Positions 37,687-47,243 are shown, counted from the first letter of the stretch. The stretch is 64,000 nt of DNA from Gangjinia marincola (GCF_039523415.1 NZ_BAAAFG010000016.1:372001-436000), one strand, 5' to 3'. Notes: generated by a model from the letters alone, not told the origin. Numbers and translations: made by a program.

Positions 37687-39435
37687 ATGAATACACATAC
37701 CACAAACGTATCCAATGTTCTGGTCATTGGAAGCGGCGGCGCAGGATTAAGAGCTGCTATTGAAGCAAAAAAAGCAGGTGTAGAAGTAACTGTGATAGGA
37801 AAACGTCAAAAAGAAGATGTACATACAGTTTTAGCCGCTGGCGGAATTAATGCAGCCTTAGGCAATGTCGACCCAGAAGATTCATGGCAGCAGCACTATG
37901 CAGATACTATGCTAGAAGGGTATGAACTATCTGAACCTAGAATGGTTGAATTGATGGCTAAAGAAAGTCCTGAACTGGTGAAAGAGATTGATGAATGGGG
38001 AGCCAATTTTGCCCGTTTAGACAATGGTAAATTGGATCAGCGCTTTTTTGGAGCCCATACCTATCGTAGAACGTGCTACTCTGGTGACTACACAGGGCGT
38101 TCAATTTTATATGCCTTGATAAAAAAAGCTGAAAGTCTTAAAATTCCTATACATGATTCTCAATACGTAACAGAGCTACTGGTACACAATGAAATTTGTT
38201 TTGGTGCAATGACTTTTGACATAAAAAACGGAGAACGTACCGTTTTCTTGGCTGATGCCGTAATATTAGCAGCCGGAGGCCATACCCGTATCTGGCGTAA
38301 GAGCTCATCGCGGCGTAATGAAAATACAGGAGACGGTTATTACTTAGGTCTCAAAGCCGGATGTACCTTGACCGATATGGAGTTAGTACAGTTTCATCCC
38401 ACGGGTATGGTCATCCCCGAAGAAATGGCCGGTGCGTTAGTCACGGAGGCTGTGCGCGGCGAAGGTGGTTATCTCATCAATGGAAACGGTGAACGCTTCA
38501 TGAAAAATTATGACCCTGATCGCATGGAACTTTCTACCCGCGATCGCGTTGCTATGGCAAACTATACCGAAATTATGGAGGGGCGTGCGACCAAAAATGG
38601 GGGTGTTTACTTGGATATAAGTCATAAATCAAAAGATTTTATCATCGAGAAACTCCCCAGAATGTATCGCCAATATTTGGATACGTTGATGCTGGATATT
38701 TCTAAACAACCGATGGAAGTCGCACCAACAGCTCATTATTCTATGGGTGGCATCTTAGTGCATGCCGATGATCACTTTACGGGAATTGAGGGATTGTATG
38801 CCGCAGGGGAAGTGACGGGCGGATTACATGGAGCGAACAGACTAGGTGGAAACTCATTAGCAGAAATATTAATTTTTGGGAAGCGAGCAGGTAAGTATGC
38901 CGCAGAACGATCTCTACACATGGATGTACAGTACCGCTCTAGAAAGGTCATTCAACTCGCCCATGAAAAAATTAATTCTTTGATTAAAAACGGGAGTGAA
39001 GTTGCCAGACCTTTACAAAGGGAACTTAGGAACATTATGTGGGCGCACTGTGGTGTAGTGCGAAGCGAAGAAAAATTGCAAGAAGGTCTATCTAAGATTG
39101 ATGCACTTGAAGAAGCGGCAAAACACTTGGATGTAAGACCAGACTCTGAAGGTTTCGAAGATGTCATGTTAGCCTTTGATCTAGAGGGTTCTATCCTTTC
39201 TGCAAAGGCAACGATCTTAGGAGCGATTGAAAGAAAAGAAAGTCGTGGGGCTCACCAACGCACAGACTATACCGAAATGAAGGAGGAAATGAAAATAAAC
39301 TTCACTGCAACATTAAATAGCAATCATCAACTAGAGATCACTAGAAAAGAACTGGAACCTATTAGCAGCGAACTTAAAGAGGTCATAGAGAATACGGAAA
39401 AAATAAAGAATTTCAAAGGTAAGTTATTGGAATAG
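37687..39435 (+). CDS. Fumarate reductase/aspartate oxidase-type FAD flavoprotein
   Basis: A 582-residue FAD-binding protein of the succinate dehydrogenase/fumarate reductase/L-aspartate oxidase group. The N-terminal dinucleotide motif is VLVIGSGGAGLRAAIEA. Other motifs are 'RRTCYSGDYTGRSI', 'QFHPTGMV', 'TEAVRGEGGYLIN' and 'GLHGANRLGGNSLAEILIFG'. No iron-sulfur or membrane-anchor subunit gene is adjacent, so a soluble oxidoreductase is more likely than a respiratory complex. Pairing with the acyl-CoA dehydrogenase suggests a shared pathway, but the substrate is unknown. Confidence 0.82.
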   Translation: MNTHTTNVSNVLVIGSGGAGLRAAIEAKKAGVEVTVIGKRQKEDVHTVLAAGGINAALGNVDPEDSWQQHYADTMLEGYELSEPRMVELMAKESPELVKEIDEWGANFARLDNGKLDQRFFGAHTYRRTCYSGDYTGRSILYALIKKAESLKIPIHDSQYVTELLVHNEICFGAMTFDIKNGERTVFLADAVILAAGGHTRIWRKSSSRRNENTGDGYYLGLKAGCTLTDMELVQFHPTGMVIPEEMAGALVTEAVRGEGGYLINGNGERFMKNYDPDRMELSTRDRVAMANYTEIMEGRATKNGGVYLDISHKSKDFIIEKLPRMYRQYLDTLMLDISKQPMEVAPTAHYSMGGILVHADDHFTGIEGLYAAGEVTGGLHGANRLGGNSLAEILIFGKRAGKYAAERSLHMDVQYRSRKVIQLAHEKINSLIKNGSEVARPLQRELRNIMWAHCGVVRSEEKLQEGLSKIDALEEAAKHLDVRPDSEGFEDVMLAFDLEGSILSAKATILGAIERKESRGAHQRTDYTEMKEEMKINFTATLNSNHQLEITRKELEPISSELKEVIENTEKIKNFKGKLLE

Positions 39436-39439
39436 CCAC

Positions 39440-40228
39440 TTAGGAAAGATTAGATTTTAAGTGGCCTATATGGTGCACTTTATTATAGATCATATTCGTA
39501 TTTCGGTATATTCGATTAATTTCCTGCTTAAAGAAATTGATGGTGTGCTCATTCCAATGATTAGGACTTTTTTCCAGCTGACTAAAACTAGCACTTAAGG
39601 TTTGAATATATTCGTATTTTTCTTCGTCGTCCTTGATAAAAATTGGTGGATATAGATTATACATCAACATCCAATTTTTTGCAATTCTAGTAGTACGCCC
39701 GTTTCCATCAGTAAATGGATGTATTCGAATTAGTTCATGGTGAAAATATATTGCTCTCAAAATAGGGTGTTTGATCTGCAGCATTCTATAAAAAAGATCC
39801 GCAACTAAACTGTTTAGTTTTGATGGCTCAGGGCATAGGTATGAACCAATCTGTACATGAGTACCTCTAAATTTATTAGGATGTTCGCGGTGTGATTCTG
39901 GAGAAATTAGTCTAAAAAGTTGAAAAAGCTGTACCTGTGTAGAAAACGTGATGTTCTTATTAATCTCTTGTGTGACAAATCTCAAGGTTTCATTGAGATT
40001 TAATACATATTCTTTTGCTTCGTCCTCATCCTGTGCTTCCATTTGAGCGTTCTTTATGCTAAGTAGCTCTTTAAGGTCTTGAGTATGTGATAGGAAAGTA
40101 TCTAATAAGTCGTCTGCGAGATGTTTTCTACTAAATGTGATCAACCTGTAAATAGCACGTATTTCAAGCTCTATCTGACTCATTTTTAATACGTTAATTT
40201 CTGGAATATTTAATGGAAGTAAGATCAT
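39440..40228 (-). CDS. Fic-domain protein
   Basis: A 262-residue Fic protein with the full active motif HPFTDGNGRTTR, including the catalytic His and the phosphate-binding GNGR. Such enzymes usually transfer AMP from ATP to a hydroxyl on a target protein. An N-terminal helix has SIKNAQMEAQ, which only weakly resembles the autoinhibitory (S/T)xxxE(G/N) motif. ATG at the annotated position gives 15 residues before a second Met, so the start may be at the latter. It lies downstream of mgtE with a 21-bp gap, and no antitoxin-like partner is seen. Confidence 0.88.
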   Translation of the reverse strand: MILLPLNIPEINVLKMSQIELEIRAIYRLITFSRKHLADDLLDTFLSHTQDLKELLSIKNAQMEAQDEDEAKEYVLNLNETLRFVTQEINKNITFSTQVQLFQLFRLISPESHREHPNKFRGTHVQIGSYLCPEPSKLNSLVADLFYRMLQIKHPILRAIYFHHELIRIHPFTDGNGRTTRIAKNWMLMYNLYPPIFIKDDEEKYEYIQTLSASFSQLEKSPNHWNEHTINFFKQEINRIYRNTNMIYNKVHHIGHLKSNLS

Positions 40229-40249
40229 TTACATCATTTTTTATCCCAG

Positions 40250-41533
40250 CTAGACAATACCTAAGGCCGAAGATAAAGCCGCGGCTAGTCCAAGAAAACT
40301 CAAAAATCCGCAGATATCAGTCACTGTCGTTAAAATTATAGATGAAGAGGTTGCCGGGTCTTGCCCTATTGCTTTCAACCCGATAGGAATAACTGCACCT
40401 GCTAAACCTGCAATCACCATTGAAAGAATCATCGAAATTCCAATGACTACCGCTATACCTAGTGAGTTAGCCCAAAAAAATACTACTATACCTGTGGTGA
40501 TTGCAACTGCAATGCCGTTCACTAAACCTACCAACAATTCCTTTTTTGCAACTCGCACCCACTGCCCTATTCTAATTTCCTTAAGTGCCAGACCTCGTAT
40601 AGTAACTGCTAAAGCCTGTGAACCTGTGTTACCAGATTGACCCGCAACAACAGGAAGGAATATAGCCAAGATGGTAATTTTGGCAATAGTATCCTCAAAA
40701 AAACCAACTACCATGGAGGCTAAGAATGCGGTTACAAGATTTATTTGAAGCCAGGGTAAGCGTTTTTTAACCGCAAATGAAGCCTTAGAAAGAGCATGTT
40801 CTTCTTTACCAGCACCAAACAACGTTTGCAAATCTCCACTTAATTCTTCTCTAGAAGCAGATAGAACAGTATCATTTCTAATAATTCCCAGTAAATGACT
40901 GTGAATATCCACCACGGGAATCTGCAAAAGAGCATGTGTTTGAATGGCATTCACTACTTCTTCTCTCGTCGCCATCGCTTGAACGCTGGGCGCTTGATAC
41001 ATTAATTCTTCAAGCTGTTGCTCTGGTGTGGCGATGGCGATATAATTTACCGGTACACGACCAATAAGTTTATCATCGTCATCGATTACATAAACTGTAA
41101 GAATTCTTCTATCGCCTAATTTGCGTAGCTGTGAGAGTATATTGTCTACGGTATCCTCTTTGAAACCTGTAAGCAAATTTGTTTCCATTAAGAATCCCGC
41201 GGTGTTCTCATTATAGCTTAAAAAGTCGTTAATCTCTCTGGATGTAACTCTAGGAAGTACTACTAATCTTTTTTCAACTCTACTACGATCAAGCCTGGAA
41301 AGTACTCGCGCAGCCTTATGTGTATCTGACTTTGTAAAGATTTTTTTAAATAAATCGTCAGTTATCGCCGGAAAAATATCTACAATCACATGAGGAGAGA
41401 ATTCAAAAAACACCTGCTGAGCAATTGTTTTTGTTGATGTTTCCAGATAAGAAATGATCTCTTGAGTGCCTAATTCTTCTAAGTCGGTGGCTATCTCTTT
41501 TGGCGTCTTTACTGAGAATTCTTTGTTTAACAT
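40250..41533 (-). CDS. mgtE: Magnesium transporter MgtE
   Basis: A 427-residue MgtE-family channel. The N-terminal helical MgtE_N superdomain (about 15-115, 'VEKRLVVLPRVTSREINDFLSYNENTAGFLMETN') is followed by a CBS pair (about 120-240) and five membrane helices from about 275 (LPWLQINLVTAF, 'LPVVAGQSGNTGSQALAVTIRGLAL', 'PATSSSIILTTVTDICGF'). The last motif contains the pore Asp. It starts 2 bp after the MscS gene stop, so both are on one transcript. Confidence 0.93.
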   Translation of the reverse strand: MLNKEFSVKTPKEIATDLEELGTQEIISYLETSTKTIAQQVFFEFSPHVIVDIFPAITDDLFKKIFTKSDTHKAARVLSRLDRSRVEKRLVVLPRVTSREINDFLSYNENTAGFLMETNLLTGFKEDTVDNILSQLRKLGDRRILTVYVIDDDDKLIGRVPVNYIAIATPEQQLEELMYQAPSVQAMATREEVVNAIQTHALLQIPVVDIHSHLLGIIRNDTVLSASREELSGDLQTLFGAGKEEHALSKASFAVKKRLPWLQINLVTAFLASMVVGFFEDTIAKITILAIFLPVVAGQSGNTGSQALAVTIRGLALKEIRIGQWVRVAKKELLVGLVNGIAVAITTGIVVFFWANSLGIAVVIGISMILSMVIAGLAGAVIPIGLKAIGQDPATSSSIILTTVTDICGFLSFLGLAAALSSALGIV

Positions 41534-41535
41534 AA

Positions 41536-42084
41536 CTATTGCTGTTCTAATGGTATTTCTTCTTCGCTTTGCACTTCATTCTTTACGCCCAGTACTTTTC
41601 TTACCGTTTTTTGAATGAATAAATTGTTTGGTAAGGTTATCTCATCTTCAACCTCTGCTAATTTAATTTTTGTAAAAAATAACCCAATATTCACAACATC
41701 ACCTCGTATCTCATAATCCTTTGTTTCCATAATGATGATGCTATCCCCAACCTTAACAGAATGTCCAAAAAATAAGATTATACTTGATGTAATATTGGAT
41801 AAAAGTGACCATTGTGCAAAAAAGGCGACACCAACAATGGTCAAAATAGAACCTACAAATACGGCTAACTCAGATTGTTTAACACCCCAAATTATCATTA
41901 GGATGATGAGTCCGATAACGAAGATGATAAAATTGATCGCTCTTCTAATCAGTTGTATCCTGGATTTTTGAATTACTTTATCGGTAATAGTTTTGTCGAT
42001 AAGCCTTGTCATAATGATTCTTATCACCACGAAAATGCTGATAACTACAATTGATTCTATGACCTTTGTATAATATAATTCCAT
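41536..42084 (-). CDS. Small mechanosensitive ion channel (MscS family)
   Basis: A 182-residue protein with three hydrophobic helices (ESIVVISIFVVIRIIM, 'RAINFIIFVIGLIILMIIW', 'LAVFVGSILTIVGVAFFAQWSLLSNITSSIILFF'), followed by the start of the MscS beta domain (HSVKVGDSIIIM, 'GDVVNIGLFFTKIK'). It is shorter than typical MscS (about 280 residues) because the C-terminal cytoplasmic cage is reduced. It would act in osmotic relief at the inner membrane. First gene of the leftward MscS-mgtE-Fic set. Confidence 0.87.
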   Translation of the reverse strand: MELYYTKVIESIVVISIFVVIRIIMTRLIDKTITDKVIQKSRIQLIRRAINFIIFVIGLIILMIIWGVKQSELAVFVGSILTIVGVAFFAQWSLLSNITSSIILFFGHSVKVGDSIIIMETKDYEIRGDVVNIGLFFTKIKLAEVEDEITLPNNLFIQKTVRKVLGVKNEVQSEEEIPLEQQ

Positions 42085-42295
42085 ACAAATATGCTTTCGA
42101 TAATCTTCATCTATTGAATAACAAATTAATTGATTTAAATGTTGAAAAAGGATTAGTTAAGAGAAATTTAATGATATAAAAATAACATTGTAACTGCTGG
42201 TGATCTAAGATTCTGGATAATATTCATATTATCACTAAAATGAGATTTTCAAGGTAGGGATGGATTTAATCTTTAGTTGCGATATGTTTGAAAAA

Positions 42296-42317
42296 AATTA
42301 AACCAGTCAGTCTAATT
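42296..42317. promoter_or_regulatory. TetR-type operator before TetR gene 1
   Basis: AATTAAA - CCAGTCAG - TCTAATT: 7-bp arms with one mismatch and an 8-bp spacer. It is the same layout as the sites before TetR gene 2 and its targets. It ends 13 bp before the TetR promoter -7 element, so a bound dimer would cover the promoter. Confidence 0.65.
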
Positions 42318-42330
42318 TAAAAATAATTTA

Positions 42331-42338
42331 TATATTTG
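42331..42338 (+). promoter_or_regulatory. Promoter -7 element of TetR gene 1
   Basis: TATATTTG, a perfect TAnnTTTG match 8 bp before the ATG. The transcript would start within a few bases of the start codon, so the message may be almost leaderless. Confidence 0.5.
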
Positions 42339-42346
42339 TCACTGAT

Positions 42347-42928
42347 ATGGGTTATAAACATAACAAAGAAGATATACTAAAAGTTGGTTACGAAGTTTTT
42401 CGAACGAATGGATATCACAATGTAGGTATCAATCAAATACTCAAGGAGTCTGGTATTCCAAAGGGTTCTTTCTATAATTTTTTTGAATCCAAAGAAGATT
42501 TTGCTCAGCAGGTTGTTAAGCAGTATGGGGAATCAAATTACTGTTGGATGCAGGACTTTTTTAAAGACTGTGATTTGTCGCCTATAGAGTGTTTAAAATC
42601 TTTTTACACGTTTATGATAAGCTTGAACGAAAAGGATGAATACAAGGGTGGATGCTTGGTAAATAATATGAGTATCGAAGTAGGAAGACAAAGTGACATC
42701 ATAGGTTCAGAGGCGAATCAGCATTTTATGGGCTGGCTCAATGTCCTAGCAATGGAAATTACAAAAGGCCAGAACTCGGGAGAAATAACAAAAGATTTTT
42801 CGGCACTTGAACTTGCCGAATATATGCATGCAGGCTTTTATGGTGTGTTAACTAGAACCAAGGTAACTCGAAATCGAGTATATATGGATATCTGGTTCGA
42901 AATGACATTTAAATTCATTGCAGTCTAA
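42347..42928 (+). CDS. TetR/AcrR-family regulator 1
   Basis: A 193-residue protein. The N-terminal helix-turn-helix (about 5-50: EDILKVGYEVFRTNGYHNVGINQILKESGIPKGSFYNFF) is of the LmrA/NemR-like branch. The C-terminal effector domain contains several Cys (CWMQDFFKDC, GGCLVNN). It is a paralogue of the TetR gene at 54975. Matching inverted repeats lie before itself and before the lipoprotein-MMPL operon that starts 47 bp downstream, so it probably represses both. The inducer is unknown. Confidence 0.9.
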   Translation: MGYKHNKEDILKVGYEVFRTNGYHNVGINQILKESGIPKGSFYNFFESKEDFAQQVVKQYGESNYCWMQDFFKDCDLSPIECLKSFYTFMISLNEKDEYKGGCLVNNMSIEVGRQSDIIGSEANQHFMGWLNVLAMEITKGQNSGEITKDFSALELAEYMHAGFYGVLTRTKVTRNRVYMDIWFEMTFKFIAV

Positions 42929-42943
42929 AAAAATTTAAACTTA

Positions 42944-42965
42944 AAATAAACAGAACAGTCTAATT
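42944..42965. promoter_or_regulatory. TetR-type operator before the lipoprotein-MMPL operon
   Basis: AAATAAA - CAGAACAG - TCTAATT, with the 7-8-7 layout of the TetR sites. The right half is exact and the left half has two mismatches to the perfect inverted repeat. It lies 10 bp before the lipoprotein start codon. Confidence 0.5.
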
Positions 42966-42975
42966 TATTTATTAT

Positions 42976-43869
42976 ATGAAATATCTTTTTAAATTTTTAA
43001 TTATTGTAATCGCTGTAAGTGTATTACAATCTTGTAAATCTGTAGATCTACGCTCAGAACTTTTGCAATCCGATTCTATTACAAATCCAGAACAAAGAGG
43101 TAGAGATCTACTTAACGAAGCTAAAATAGCCATGGGTTATGATAAGCTTTCAGAAACAGAAGTTTATGAAGTTGATGCATTATTTAACTGGAAAGGTATA
43201 TGGCTCTTAATGCCTATGAATGCATTTCCTGGTAATAATAATAATGCTTTAAAATTAAGACTGGCCACAAATTCTTTTGATGGACAGGTAGAATATTTAG
43301 AAGGCAGAAAAACAAATACTATTCAGGGAGTTCAGTCTTGGCAAGGTTACAAAAAAGAAACAAATAGCGATTATATAAAACGTCATGAACACGACCGATA
43401 TATTTGGGGTTTAGCAACTTATCATTATCTTCTAGAGGCACCAATGCATTTGCCCGATGCAGAAATTATTCGCTATGCAGGACAAAAAGAACTTGAAGGA
43501 ATTAATTACGAAACTGTATATGTCACTTGGGGAAGCGAGGTACCTAATAAAAAATATGATCGCTTCTTAGCTTATATTAATCCTGCTACAAAATTCATTG
43601 ATTTACTTGAAGTTACCATAAACGATTTCTTTTTACCAATGCCTAAAGGGTTGCAGCATGCAACTGCTAGATACGAGCGAAAAGAAACCAGCATAGGTGC
43701 ATTCTTGCCTAGTAACATCACTATTCAATTAAAAGGTCCGAAAAAAATAGAATCTAAAGTCTACAGTTTTGCTTTGAGTGATTACAAGTTCGACGCTTTT
43801 GATAAAGCACTCCTATATCCTTTAGACGATATAGAACCTATAGGATTTACTAAACTAAACGATAAATAA
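42976..43869 (+). CDS. Uncharacterised lipoprotein of the MMPL operon
   Basis: A 297-residue protein with a lipoprotein signal (VSVLQSC, Cys20). The mature part is about 275 residues with a predicted beta-rich pattern (YEVDALFNWKGIWLLMPMNAFPG, 'LKLRLATNSFDGQVEYL', 'YIWGLATYHYLLEAPMHL'). This resembles the convex beta-sheet of LolA/LppX-like lipid carriers in general look only. I do not recognise a named family. It precedes the MMPL permease by 13 bp and is therefore probably a periplasmic or membrane-anchored partner of that permease. Confidence 0.65.
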   Translation: MKYLFKFLIIVIAVSVLQSCKSVDLRSELLQSDSITNPEQRGRDLLNEAKIAMGYDKLSETEVYEVDALFNWKGIWLLMPMNAFPGNNNNALKLRLATNSFDGQVEYLEGRKTNTIQGVQSWQGYKKETNSDYIKRHEHDRYIWGLATYHYLLEAPMHLPDAEIIRYAGQKELEGINYETVYVTWGSEVPNKKYDRFLAYINPATKFIDLLEVTINDFFLPMPKGLQHATARYERKETSIGAFLPSNITIQLKGPKKIESKVYSFALSDYKFDAFDKALLYPLDDIEPIGFTKLNDK

Positions 43870-43882
43870 ACACATTTTTGTA

Positions 43883-46246
43883 ATGAAACAACCTGATCAA
43901 AACTCCAAAAAATCTTTTGCAACCCGTTGGGCAGAATTCGTTATCCGATACAAATGGCCAGTTCTCATCTTATCTATCGTCCTCGCAATGGGACTTGCCT
44001 CTCAGGGAAAAATGCAATTTGACGGAGATTATCACGTCTTTTTTAGTGAGTCGAATCCAGAATTAGAAGCCTTTGATGCTCTTCAGGATAAGTACACAAA
44101 GGATGATAACATCGTATTGGTTCTTGCTCCTAAGGATAAGAATATCTTCACTAGAGAAAATTTGATAGCTATCGAAGAGCTTACTACTGAAGCTTGGAAC
44201 ACACCTTATTCATCGCGTGTAGATGCAGTCACGAATTTTCAACATACAAGTGCTGAAGAAGATGATTTGTATGTGGATGACCTTTCTTACGAGTCAGGTT
44301 CAAAAACAGATGCTGAAATTCTTGCAATCAAGGAAAAAGCACTAAAGGAACCCTTACTCGTGGATAGAATTATCAATTATGAAGGAAGTGTCACCGCCAT
44401 AAATATCACTGTTCGGCTACCTGGAAAGGATAGTGCTGTAGAAATACCAGAGGTTACAGCAGCAACGCGAAAAATGGTGGCAGATTTTCAAGAAAAGCAC
44501 CCCAACTTTGATGTGTATACAACTGGTTTAGTTCCGTTGAATACGGCCTTTTTTGAATATTCTGAAAAAGGTTTTGCGCTTGTAGGCCTTATGGTGCTGG
44601 TAGTCTTGCTGCTTACGTTTTTGCTTACGCGGAATGTTTTTGCGATGCTCGCTACAATGCTCGTATTTATGTTCTCTGCAATGTCGGCTTTTGGATTCAT
44701 AGGTCTAATGGGTATTAAATTAACGCCGCCTTCTTCAGTATTCCCGACAATGATTCTGACGCTGGCAGTAGCAGATAGTATCCACATTCTCATTACATAT
44801 CTACAGAAAGCTCGCAACGAAGGTTATGAAAAGAAAGACGCCATCATTGAAAGTATCCGCCTAAATTTTATGCCTGTTTTCATTACGAGTATCACAACCG
44901 TTATCGGTTTCTTAACGATGAACTTTGGAGACGTACCACCATTCTGGGATCTAGGAAACATTGTTGCTTTTGGTATGACAATGGCATTCTTATATTCAAC
45001 GACGTTCCTTCCAGCCTTTATGGCCGTCTTGCCGCTTTGGAAACGAAAGAAATCTAAGGACGTTACTAGTGATGTTATAAAGGAAAATAGCTGGTACACA
45101 CGCTTTGGTCATTGGGTGGTTAAACAACCTGTTCGTCTTTCAGTAATTTCCTTAGTGTTTATTGGAGTCCTCACCTACTTAGCCACATTTAATGTATTCA
45201 ACGATGAGTTTGTAGAGTATTTTGATACTTCAGTAAAATTTAGACAAGACAGTGACTTCATTAATGAAAACCTTACTGGTTTCTATAATGTAGAGTTTTC
45301 CGTAGGAAGTGGAGAAAGCGGTGGTATTAACAATCCAGAGTATCTCCAGAAACTAAATGCTTTTGAAAATTGGTTGAATGAGCAACCAGAGGTTATTCAT
45401 ACCAATGCCTTTAGCGAAGTAGCCAGAAGAGTGAATCGTTCAATGCACGGAGATAATGAAAGCTATTACAGAATTCCAGATTCCAGAGAAGAAGCTGCGC
45501 AATACTTGTTGCTGTATGAACTCTCTTTACCCTTCGGTCTTGACTTGAATAATCAAATTAATGTAGATAAGTCTGAAACGCGAGTTACAGCCACCTTAGA
45601 AAATACATCAAGTGTTGAAATGATAGCATTTACTGAACGAGCAGAAAACTGGCTTAAAGAAAATACACCAGAACCTATGCACGCCCTAGGTGTAAGTCCC
45701 ACGTTGATGTTTTCAAAACTTGGCTTTCGTCAGGCAGATAGTATGTTCAATGGAAACATCGTTGCATTGTTACTCATTTCCATTATTTTAATGATAGCCT
45801 TACGCAATTTTAAACTAGGACTTCTAAGTATTATACCAAATGTGGCTCCGGTATTGGTAGGCTTTGGCTTATGGTGGATCTATAAAGGAGAGATCAATAC
45901 AGGAATGGTAATCGTATTCGGGATGACTCTCGGAATCATCGTAGATGATACCGTACACTTTATGAGCAAGTTTTTACGAGCACGTAGAGAACTGGGCTAC
46001 GATGCAAAACAGGCTGTGATATACGCTTTTGAAACGGTAGGAAAAGCTTTAGTTACAACAACCATTATCCTCGTAGCTGGCTTTGCCATTCTATCTACTT
46101 CGCCATTTGCACTTAACAGTTATATGGCCAGAATTACCTTAATTATAATAATTGCTGCTCTCGTTATAGACTTCATCTTACTCCCATCACTTCTCATACT
46201 AGCAAGTAAAAAGGAAAGTCAAATTCAGCTTAAAGCGAAAAATTAA
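43883..46246 (+). CDS. MMPL/RND-superfamily permease
   Basis: A 787-residue RND protein with the two-fold layout of MMPL and sterol-sensing-type permeases: TM1 at about 23-42, a periplasmic domain, TM2-6 (about 225-395, 'VFPTMILTLAVADSIHILITYLQKAR'), TM7, a second periplasmic domain, and TM8-12 (about 620-780, 'GMTLGIIVDDTVHFMSKFLRARRELG'). Asp residues in 'VADSIH' and 'VDDTVHF' mark the proton relay. The two half signatures and the lack of an MFP/OMF partner fit export or movement of hydrophobic molecules rather than AcrB-type drug efflux. A LolA-like gene follows by 23 bp. Confidence 0.88.
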   Translation: MKQPDQNSKKSFATRWAEFVIRYKWPVLILSIVLAMGLASQGKMQFDGDYHVFFSESNPELEAFDALQDKYTKDDNIVLVLAPKDKNIFTRENLIAIEELTTEAWNTPYSSRVDAVTNFQHTSAEEDDLYVDDLSYESGSKTDAEILAIKEKALKEPLLVDRIINYEGSVTAINITVRLPGKDSAVEIPEVTAATRKMVADFQEKHPNFDVYTTGLVPLNTAFFEYSEKGFALVGLMVLVVLLLTFLLTRNVFAMLATMLVFMFSAMSAFGFIGLMGIKLTPPSSVFPTMILTLAVADSIHILITYLQKARNEGYEKKDAIIESIRLNFMPVFITSITTVIGFLTMNFGDVPPFWDLGNIVAFGMTMAFLYSTTFLPAFMAVLPLWKRKKSKDVTSDVIKENSWYTRFGHWVVKQPVRLSVISLVFIGVLTYLATFNVFNDEFVEYFDTSVKFRQDSDFINENLTGFYNVEFSVGSGESGGINNPEYLQKLNAFENWLNEQPEVIHTNAFSEVARRVNRSMHGDNESYYRIPDSREEAAQYLLLYELSLPFGLDLNNQINVDKSETRVTATLENTSSVEMIAFTERAENWLKENTPEPMHALGVSPTLMFSKLGFRQADSMFNGNIVALLLISIILMIALRNFKLGLLSIIPNVAPVLVGFGLWWIYKGEINTGMVIVFGMTLGIIVDDTVHFMSKFLRARRELGYDAKQAVIYAFETVGKALVTTTIILVAGFAILSTSPFALNSYMARITLIIIIAALVIDFILLPSLLILASKKESQIQLKAKN

Positions 46247-46269
46247 TTATCAAAACCTAATACATAAAA

Positions 46270-47043
46270 ATGAAAAAATCAATTATAACAACAATAACTA
46301 TACTTGCAGGTATCGTTTCGTATGGTCAAACAGCTGAAGAAAGAGGTTTACAGATTGCCAAAGCTGCCGAAAAAGCAGATTTAGGCTTCGGTAGTAGTAC
46401 AGTAGAACTCAAAATGACTCTCAAGAACAAGAATGGTCAAACCAGTGAACGTTATCTAGTAAACAAAACGCTGGAGCTTACCGAAGATGGAGACAAATCA
46501 CTTATCGTTTTTAATAGTCCAAAAGATGTAAAAGGTACCGCTACACTGACGTTTACTCATAAAGTAGGTAGTGACGACCAATGGTTGTACCTGCCTTCGA
46601 TAGCTAGGGTAAAACGTATTTCTTCAAACAACAAATCTGGTCCATTTGTGGGTAGTGAGTTTGCTTACGAAGACCTTTCTTCGCAGGAAGTTGAAAAATA
46701 CACCTATAAATTCATCAAGGAAGATGGTAGTAATCTAATTGTTGAGCAAGACCCAGTAGACCCAAAATCTGGATACACAAGAAGGTTGGTAACCTACAAT
46801 AAGGACAAAGGATACCGAATCGAAAAAATCGAATTTTACGACCGAAAAAACGCATTGCTCAAAACTTTGACCTATAGCGACTACAAGCTTTATAAAGACA
46901 AGTTTTGGAGAGCAAGTACCTTTAATATGGTGAATCATCAGAGCAACAAAGAAACTGTTCTTGAATTCAGTAACTATGATTTTGACGTAGCGCTTACTGA
47001 AGATGACTTTAGCCAAGTAGCCTTAAAAAGAGCTGGTAAATAA
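46270..47043 (+). CDS. LolA-like outer-membrane lipoprotein-sorting protein
   Basis: A 257-residue exported protein (signal KSIITTITILAGIVSYGQ). The family features are 'ERYLVNKTLELTEDGDKSLIVFNSPKDVKGTATLTFTHKVGSDDQWLYLPSIARVKRI', 'GPFVGSEFAYEDLSSQEVEKYTYKF' and 'LVTYNKDKGYRIEKIEFYD'. Proteins of this type usually lie beside an MMPL/RND permease, as here, and are thought to carry a lipid or lipoprotein across the periplasm. It is last before a terminator-like hairpin. Confidence 0.85.
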   Translation: MKKSIITTITILAGIVSYGQTAEERGLQIAKAAEKADLGFGSSTVELKMTLKNKNGQTSERYLVNKTLELTEDGDKSLIVFNSPKDVKGTATLTFTHKVGSDDQWLYLPSIARVKRISSNNKSGPFVGSEFAYEDLSSQEVEKYTYKFIKEDGSNLIVEQDPVDPKSGYTRRLVTYNKDKGYRIEKIEFYDRKNALLKTLTYSDYKLYKDKFWRASTFNMVNHQSNKETVLEFSNYDFDVALTEDDFSQVALKRAGK

Positions 47044-47070
47044 GAGTTTATAGATGGTTAGTTTTTAGGG

Positions 47071-47109
47071 CTGGCGACTGCTGTGAGAAAATGCAAATGA
47101 CATCGCCAG
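47071..47109 (+). terminator. Hairpin after the LolA-like gene
   Basis: CTGGCGA (47071-47077) and TCGCCAG (47103-47109) are perfect inverted arms with a 25-nt loop, followed by TTTTAAAAC. It probably ends or weakens transcription before the DUF1302-like gene. Confidence 0.55.
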
Positions 47110-47187
47110 TTTTAAAACTTTAAATAACATAGCAGAATTGACAAAGAGAGCAATCTCATCCCCTTGAACATTATTTTGCTAGCAAGT

Positions 47188-47230
47188 CCAAAGAAATCAC
47201 ATCACTCTAATGGGTGGTGTGATGCTTTGG
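47188..47230 (+). other. Long stem-loop in the leader of the DUF1302-like gene
   Basis: CCAAAG near 47188 and CTTTGG near 47225 close a stem that continues inwards with ATCACATCAC against GTGGTGTGAT. It ends 13 bp before the ATG at 47244, so it lies in or just before the leader. It may terminate the upstream transcript or control translation. Confidence 0.4.
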
Positions 47231-47243
47231 CACAATACTAATT

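Noticed and set aside
39440..40228. Fic gene as part of a toxin-antitoxin module
   Set aside because: No small antitoxin-like gene is adjacent; the gene follows mgtE closely and the Fic is of the larger, housekeeping-like type.
44488..44817. 109-codon open frame opposite the MMPL permease
   Set aside because: It is antisense to a membrane segment of a clear gene and has low-complexity composition.
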